64,000 nucleotides of DNA from Gracilaria gracilis. Its lineage: Eukaryota > Rhodophyta > Florideophyceae > Gracilariales > Gracilariaceae. The notes below the pieces were generated by a model. The model did no database searches. It was not told the origin of the DNA and was given only the letters and a program-made list of their open reading frames with translations. Location of the stretch: the NCBI GenBank assembly GCA_030374805.1, contig JARGSG010000027.1, positions 620,001 through 684,000 of the forward strand. The letters are read 5' to 3'. Made by a program: the position numbers and the translations under genes. This document shows positions 58,782 through 64,000 of the stretch, piece after piece; positions within the stretch are counted from its first letter, which is position 1; each line of letters starts with the position of its first letter.

Positions 58782-59204
58782 TCCACAAGATGTGGTTGAG
58801 GATACGGCAAAGCCGGTGGGAACCTTATACAAGGGCGAACGCGACAGCGATTGGTAAATATTCCCAATAGTGGGTTCGTTTAGGGAATGCAGGGAGGATA
58901 GACAGTCCGTAAGCTACGGGATATCCCTCCAAGGAGGAGTTGAGTACCGCCGAAGGCGAAGCAGTCTAGAGCCAAAACCCTGGTTGGGGGAGGTTTACTG
59001 GGTGCGACAGCAGAGTTGCCGGCGCACTTAGTAGTGTAGCTCGCCTCCCGTACTGTACGGCAAATACCATAATAATCCAGAATACCCCCATAAAAGGTGC
59101 AGAATTACCAGCCATGCTGTGCCAACCTCCTGGACTCTGCCGTGTCCCACGTGTCCCATACACCAACGTGACCATCGTATGTAGTCATAATTAACCGAGC
59201 CGAC
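58782..59204. other. Non-coding stretch; possible 3' LTR of element A
   Basis: No ORF of note. It follows the polypurine tract and precedes the plus-strand ORF starting at 59205. It may hold the 3' LTR of A or the promoter of that ORF; no repeat was found to decide. Confidence 0.3.
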
Positions 59205-60631
59205 ATGTCGGAAATAACTAAGTCATGGGAAGCCCTCAAGGAGGGCGTTGCACTTCATATCCCCTTCCTTAGCCGAGAGCGCGAAGCTTTTCGCGAGCGA
59301 CGCCATGGCGGACCAAGGCTATAAAGAAACGACCTCCTCCGGCTCGCCGGCAATTCCCTTCGATCCAGCGCACACCACACCTGCCTACGCAGCGCATACT
59401 CTTTCACAAGGCGAATCTCTCCGCCAACTCGTTCCCCGAGCCTCACCAGCGCACTCAACTTCCCCGGCTACGCCGGTTATCGACTTAACCATCACCGAAA
59501 TGTCCGGTCAGCAACCAAACCACCCTCCACAGGGATACTTCACCGGCTTCCGGTCCGTCCCGGTCGAACTTCCTTCAGAACTTCATCAGTTATGAACGGC
59601 GTTGGTGCTACCGATTCGGGTTCTTCGTTCCATACCAAAACGTGGAGATAGAGCGCATCGCTGCACCCCACTGACGTGGTCTGTACGTCCCACTCCCAGA
59701 GTGGTGGTCCTCTCTGGAGGCGTGCCGGGGATGTTATGTTGAACTGCCCCCGGTCTTCACCTATATGGGGTCGTTCCTCTTCACTGATCCCCGGTCGGGG
59801 CTATTGTCGGTTGTGGTGACCGAGTGGGCTACCCGTTTCGCGGCATACGTCCTCAACGAGGCCTACGACCAGTATCGGCTTTGGTACGTACAACCCCGCG
59901 AGCGGGCAGCCATACGTAGCCTGGACTTGCGAATCCCCCTTGGGGGTACTGCCAACGAGGAAGAAATGCTGGGGCTACTCGATTACATCGAAAACGTTCA
60001 GTAGGACGAGGTTCCCATCGAACAGAGTGGCCGTCGAGACGGTGGTAGTGGCGGTTCCGGTCCCGGACTCGAACGCAATACCCCGCTAGCGGGCGACTTC
60101 GTGTATTTCGACCCGTGCGACTACCAGGAAATCAGCCGCGATCAAGCGAAAGAATTCCGGGCTGCCCCACGTGAAATCCCCAGCAACCACCCGCGAGGGT
60201 ACGTCGACTCGGACGATTATTATCACGCTTACAGCGGGGGCGATCCAATGGTGGATAACGACCCCGATGCATCAGGCGAGACGGTCGAAGACGACGGTGA
60301 CGAAGCCGACGCGGTCGGGAGTGACAACCAAGTTAGTAACGCTCCGGCGGAGCCGGGGTCGAATACTCTCGCTGATCCAAATACGGGGCAGTCCACTGCG
60401 GCGGTGACGACGGAACAAGAGGATGGTCCTCCTCCGCTTTCGGCGAGCGCTGGATCAGGCAATCCCAGTTCTGGGCCGCTGAATGAGCACTAGATCATTG
60501 CTCGCTTCCTGCGTGGTGCAGGCCTCAGCGCCACCGAAGCTTCGGGTGATGTCGTCGAAATGGCAAATGCCCTGGCGAACCGCCTCGGCGGGGATGCTCC
60601 ACCTAGTGGGGGTAGCGGCTCAAACAAGTAG
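59205..60631 (+). pseudogene. Unidentified protein gene convergent with chromovirus B pol
   Basis: Starts at ATG 59205 (MSEITKSWEALKEGVALHIP), then shifts phase near 59300 into a Pro/Ser/Thr-rich part (SPAIPFDPAHTTPAYAAHTL), and near 59570 into a third phase kept to 60631 with stops at about 59669, 60002 and 60491. The third phase is globular: ISYERRWCYRFGFFVPYQNV, YVPLPEWWSSLEACRGCYVE, MGSFLFTDPRSGLLSVVVTE, WATRFAAYVLNEAYDQYRLW. Then an acidic disordered tail (DASGETVEDDGDEAD) and a closing helix (ATEASGDVVEMANALANRLG). No family recognised. Its stop lies 147 bp from the pol stop of element B on the other strand. It may be an antisense gene of element B or the first gene of another element. 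Confidence 0.5.
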
Positions 60632-60778
60632 TGCCCGTCCCGGGTTGTGTTCCGGTTCGACCGGCTTTTCCATGACAACATGATGAACACAACGTAAACT
60701 TCCCGTCCTCGACGGTCCTTTTTCAATTATACTTCTATTCGGTCTTCGTTCTCTTCTCCCGTCCTGGACGGTTACCAA

Positions 60779-60976
60779 TTATCCTACTTGGGCTCTTTCC
60801 AGCGTGCCTGGTAGTGCAGTGCCGGCGCGCCGGTGATACTGTACGACCCGTGATCGGGGGAGATGTTCGATCGGTTCCTCTGTATCCCTTTCGAGACCAT
60901 AGCCGTACCAACGGACGCGGTAGAGCAGGTCGCCGTTCCCGTCGTAGGAATGCCCGATTACTCGGTCGACGACGTA
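60779..60976 (-). pseudogene. Chromodomain of element B and pol C-terminus
   Basis: The minus strand after TAG (60977-60979) reads YVVDRVIGHSYDGNGDLLYR, VRWYGYGLERDTEEPIEHLP, then VVQYHRRAGTALP and QVG, TAA at 60779-60781. The chromodomain has the RWYGY and EPIEHL motifs, with Trp of DTWEP changed to Glu. The tail matches that of element A. Confidence 0.88.
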
Positions 60977-63900
60977 CTACTGCGCGTACACTTCCCGACC
61001 TTGCCGTATTGTCGTCACTTTGCGTGGAGCGGTCCCTTCATGTGGAAAAATGTCCCTCAAGAGGGTGTCGGGGCCTACCAAGGTGGTATCGGTGCCGTCC
61101 CTACAGGGTGTTGGTATCCCACTCGGGTGATAGTCCCCCCGTATTGCAAGTCTGCGTAGGTCGATCCGCCTTGGCGATGACGTTGTCGTCGTATCCCCCC
61201 GGCCGTGCTGCTCCGCGCTCAGCGGGAAGGAGCGCGTGCGGTGCGTCCTCCCACGTACGGGCACGTGAATCCAACAATGGTTGGCTAGAATTTGCCCTAG
61301 TCCGATCCGACTTCCTGGCGCGTGGACCCTTCAACGGCTGCGCCGTGCCCTGCTGGCTTGGCACTCCGCGTGCGGTGGCTATTCGCGGTAAGCCGGTGTG
61401 TGCTGTGCTGGTCCCGTGTAGGGCGTGTACAGCACTCTTCCCGTGTGGGGCGTGTGCAGCACTCTTCCCGTGTGGGGCGTGTGCAGCCGGCGCTGTGCCC
61501 GCTACTTGGGGAGGTTTCGACTTGGTCGGGCGTAGTGTGCCGTCGTAGATGGTTGCCAACTCCGGAGCGGCCGGTGTCGTGCTGGCTGCGCCAGGTTCTA
61601 CCCAGACGCTCGGAGTGCGACTGCGCAAGCGCGCCTTGCCCTGCATGGGGGTAGTTGCCTCGCCACGAGGTGTTTCATTCCCAGTGCTGGGTTCCTCTGC
61701 CGCAGCGTCCTCCCGTCCGAAGGACGCCACTGACAGGTGCTTACGAACGTTCCCCGAAGGGGTGGGGTTCTCCAGGTGCTGCGGCAACTGCGATGCAGAT
61801 TGAACTGCCTCCAAAGAGGGTTCGTCGACGTTCGGGGACGACACACCCTGAGGGGGGCTTGGCACTGCAGCTCGACTGTCGTTCCGCGAGAGCGGCAGCG
61901 ATCCTGCGGCACGTTCCCGTGCTTTACGGCGTGAATTCAGTTGCGACGGCGAAAGATCTCCATCGGAGCAGCTGTTTCCTTCCCGCTACTTAGACGGAGC
62001 AAGGGGGGGTGCGTTGGGGGGTGCGTTGGGGGTCCCGCTTGGCGGGTGATAATCCTACCATGGGCGGTAGAAGAAGAAGTCATTGGGCCATGTAGGCCTG
62101 AATGTTCCGGCTGTGCCGGCGTTTCCGATGACATCGGAATATCTAAGAGGCCCTGGGTGGGGTGTGGTAGAACTGAAGGTCGTTCGACCACAGATGTTCC
62201 CGGATTGTCCGGTGTTGCTGTACCCGTAGAAACGGAAGTACTGTCCAATACTACCTCCGACGAGGGTGGAGGGGCCAGGACAACGCGATCGCGGGATAAC
62301 CGCTCGTGCGTATCTCCCATCTTCACCACAAAAGTGTCAGTAATTGTAGAGATCACCCTGAAGGGGCCGTCCGCCACTTGCGAGAGTTTGTGACGCCTTT
62401 CCCGTTCCGGGTTATAGTACTTCTTTCGTACATAGATGTAGTTACCAACCGCGATTGGCGGAGTGTCAGGACGCCGTTAGCGGTTGTCAAAATCACGCTT
62501 GTGCCGGCTTGGGCACGTTCGATAGACTTCCGCGTAGCGGGAACCAACTTGGTTAGCCATTGTTTCCAATTGTTACGGTAGTCGCCCACGGATGGGAAGG
62601 TTCCAAGCGTAGCTTGCGGTTCCTACGCCACAGGCGGGGGCGAACGGGATAGTACCAACTTAAATGGCGATACCCCGGTAGTCTGGTGAACTTGAGTGTT
62701 GTAGGCGAAGTTAATCGCATCAGTGTACAGATCCCAAATCTTTGGGTGGTCAGCAACGTACGAACGCAGAGATGCGAGCATTGTCCGGTTAAACCGTTCG
62801 ACTTGCCCATTACATTGGGGATGACAAGTAGTTGTGAACAGGTTCTTTACATCCAGGATGCGACACACATCCTGGAAGAACCTGGACGCAAACTGCTTTC
62901 CGTTGTCGGATAGCAACTCCACTGGAGGTCCATACGCAAATACCCAATGGGTATCGAACGCGTTAGCCACCGTAAAGGCGGATATCCTCCGAAGAGGGAC
63001 TGTCCGAACCAGCTTCGAGAAGCGGTCGGTGATGACAAGTAAGAACTTGTTGCCCCGCCTCGTTTTGAGAAGTGGTCCGAGAATGTCGATCGCGACAAAC
63101 TCGAGCGGTGCCCTGGCGGGGAAAAGTTTCAGTGCCTTGCTGTTCTTCCGAAGTTCAACTCGGTTCTTTGCACATTCTGTACAGAAGCGTATCGTGGCGT
63201 AGCAATCCACCGCCATGGCGGGCCAGTAAAAGTCCTTTCTCAGGGTGAGATAAAGCTTCCGGCCTCCGGCGTGACCACCGGTCTTCGGGTAGTGCGTTAA
63301 ATGCAATACCCGCGACTGCAGGGAATGCGGAACCACGACTTGTGGGTTTGCCTCAACTGTCCTTATGAGGTATCCTCGGTCGTTCACCTCGAAAGGGAGT
63401 ACTGCACCACCGTTAAGACGGGCGCGTATCCCTACACAAAAGGGGTCTCCGAACTGCTCTCTTACCAGTTCTTTTGGAGTAATGGGAACAAAATTCCCCG
63501 GTGGGGGTTTCTCAGTGGCACCCTCGCCAGAGGCGAGGAGTTCGTCAAAGTCATCATCCATATCCGGATCTTCCGGCCAATCCGGATCTTTCGGTTCTAT
63601 TCCGTCCACGACGAAGCACGGGATTTCATCATCTTCGGTTGCGAGGGCTTCCCCACTCGTGGGTAGACGCGAAAGCGCATCAGTTTGAGTGTTCAACGCT
63701 CCCTTCTTATATATGACTGTGAAGTCGTATTCTGCTAAGCGGAGTCTCCACCGCATGAGGTGGCCCGATGGATCGGAGATATTCATCAACCACCTCAATG
63801 AGGAATGATCCATGTATACTGTAAAGTGAACACCCATAAGATAGGGGCGGAGAGTAGAAAGCGCCTACACAACGGCGAGACACTCTTTCTCTGATACAGA

Positions 63901-64000
63901 GTAGTTGCGTTCGTGAACGTTTAGCGAACGCGACCAATAACCAATTGGCTTCCGTTCCCTCTCTGGGGTGGTTTGGAAAAGAGCGCAACCGACTTGGTAG
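60977..64000 (-). pseudogene. Chromovirus B pol: RNase H, integrase, C-terminal linker (continues off window)
   Basis: Enters at the right edge within RNase H ([33 protein letters not shown], stop TAG at 63865-63867 for Trp). From 63837 to 62623 it is open for 404 codons: RNase H end (YMDHSSLRWLM), HHCC (H182, H189, C219, C222 of this segment), integrase core with D251, D311 and E347 (D,D35E exact; AIDILGPLLKT, LLSDNGKQFASRFF, HPQCNGQVERFNRT). Then SVGDYRNNWKQWLTKLVPAT, a shift, the GPF-type beta domain at 62377 (ADGPFRVISTITDTFVVKMG), and a long Pro/Ser/Ala-rich linker (61865-61101) with APHGKSA repeats. All integrase catalytic residues are kept, unlike in A, C and D, so B is the youngest relic. 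Confidence 0.93.

Noticed and set aside
58596..58857. Lys-rich plus-strand ORFs and Phe-rich minus-strand ORF
   Set aside because: Their composition comes from the 55-nt polypurine tract, not from protein selection.

Overview
The window is eukaryotic nuclear DNA packed with transposable elements, most of them decayed. No bacterial operons, rRNA, tRNA or CRISPR arrays were seen, and no clear housekeeping gene. The host cannot be fixed from the sequence. The mix of chromodomain Ty3/gypsy elements, Tnp2 (CACTA-like), MULE, hAT, Harbinger, pogo and Plavaka-like transposases, with almost no sign of introns, fits a transposon-rich alga (a multicellular red alga is my best guess) or another intron-poor, transposon-rich lineage such as a fungus. 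This assignment is low confidence.

Layout. 1-3.4 kb: an unidentified plus-strand ORF abutting a minus-strand Ty3/gypsy RNase H-integrase fragment (D). 7.0-11.6 kb: an intact 1009-codon Tnp2-type transposase (minus) divergent from a broken gene for a Cys/His-rich protein (plus). 14.5-17.1 kb: a broken minus-strand gene for a beta-rich, possibly REJ-like protein, the only candidate host gene remnant. 17.9-20.2 kb: a broken minus-strand gene with a YqaJ-like PD-(D/E)XK nuclease core. 21.8-24.5 kb: chromovirus pol C (minus). 25.6-31.1 kb: a Plavaka-like transposase (plus) and a coiled-coil gene (minus) that converge 11 bp apart. 33.4-35.8 kb: an unknown coiled-coil ORF and the 3' end of a pogo/Tigger transposase.

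36.0-46.5 kb: a MULE-like element bounded by about 140 bp inverted repeats. It carries a C48 (Ulp1-like) protease and a MULE transposase, and has been invaded by a complete hAT element (37549-40042, with TIRs and an 8 bp duplication) and by a 242 bp MITE. 46464-49030: a Harbinger element with TIRs, an AAT target duplication, and convergent transposase and Myb-like genes; a second Harbinger-type end starts directly after it. 50.4-58.1 kb: a nearly full-length but stop-ridden chromovirus, A (plus), with gag, protease, RT, RNase H, integrase and chromodomain. 58.2-58.5 kb: a Harbinger scrap. 59.2-64.0 kb: chromovirus B (minus), whose integrase core is intact; it runs off the window edge and converges with an unidentified plus-strand ORF.

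Most coding regions keep recognisable frames interrupted by single stops or 1-nt shifts, so they are relics. Only the Tnp2 transposase (7037-10066) and the RNase H/integrase segment of element B are open over long stretches.
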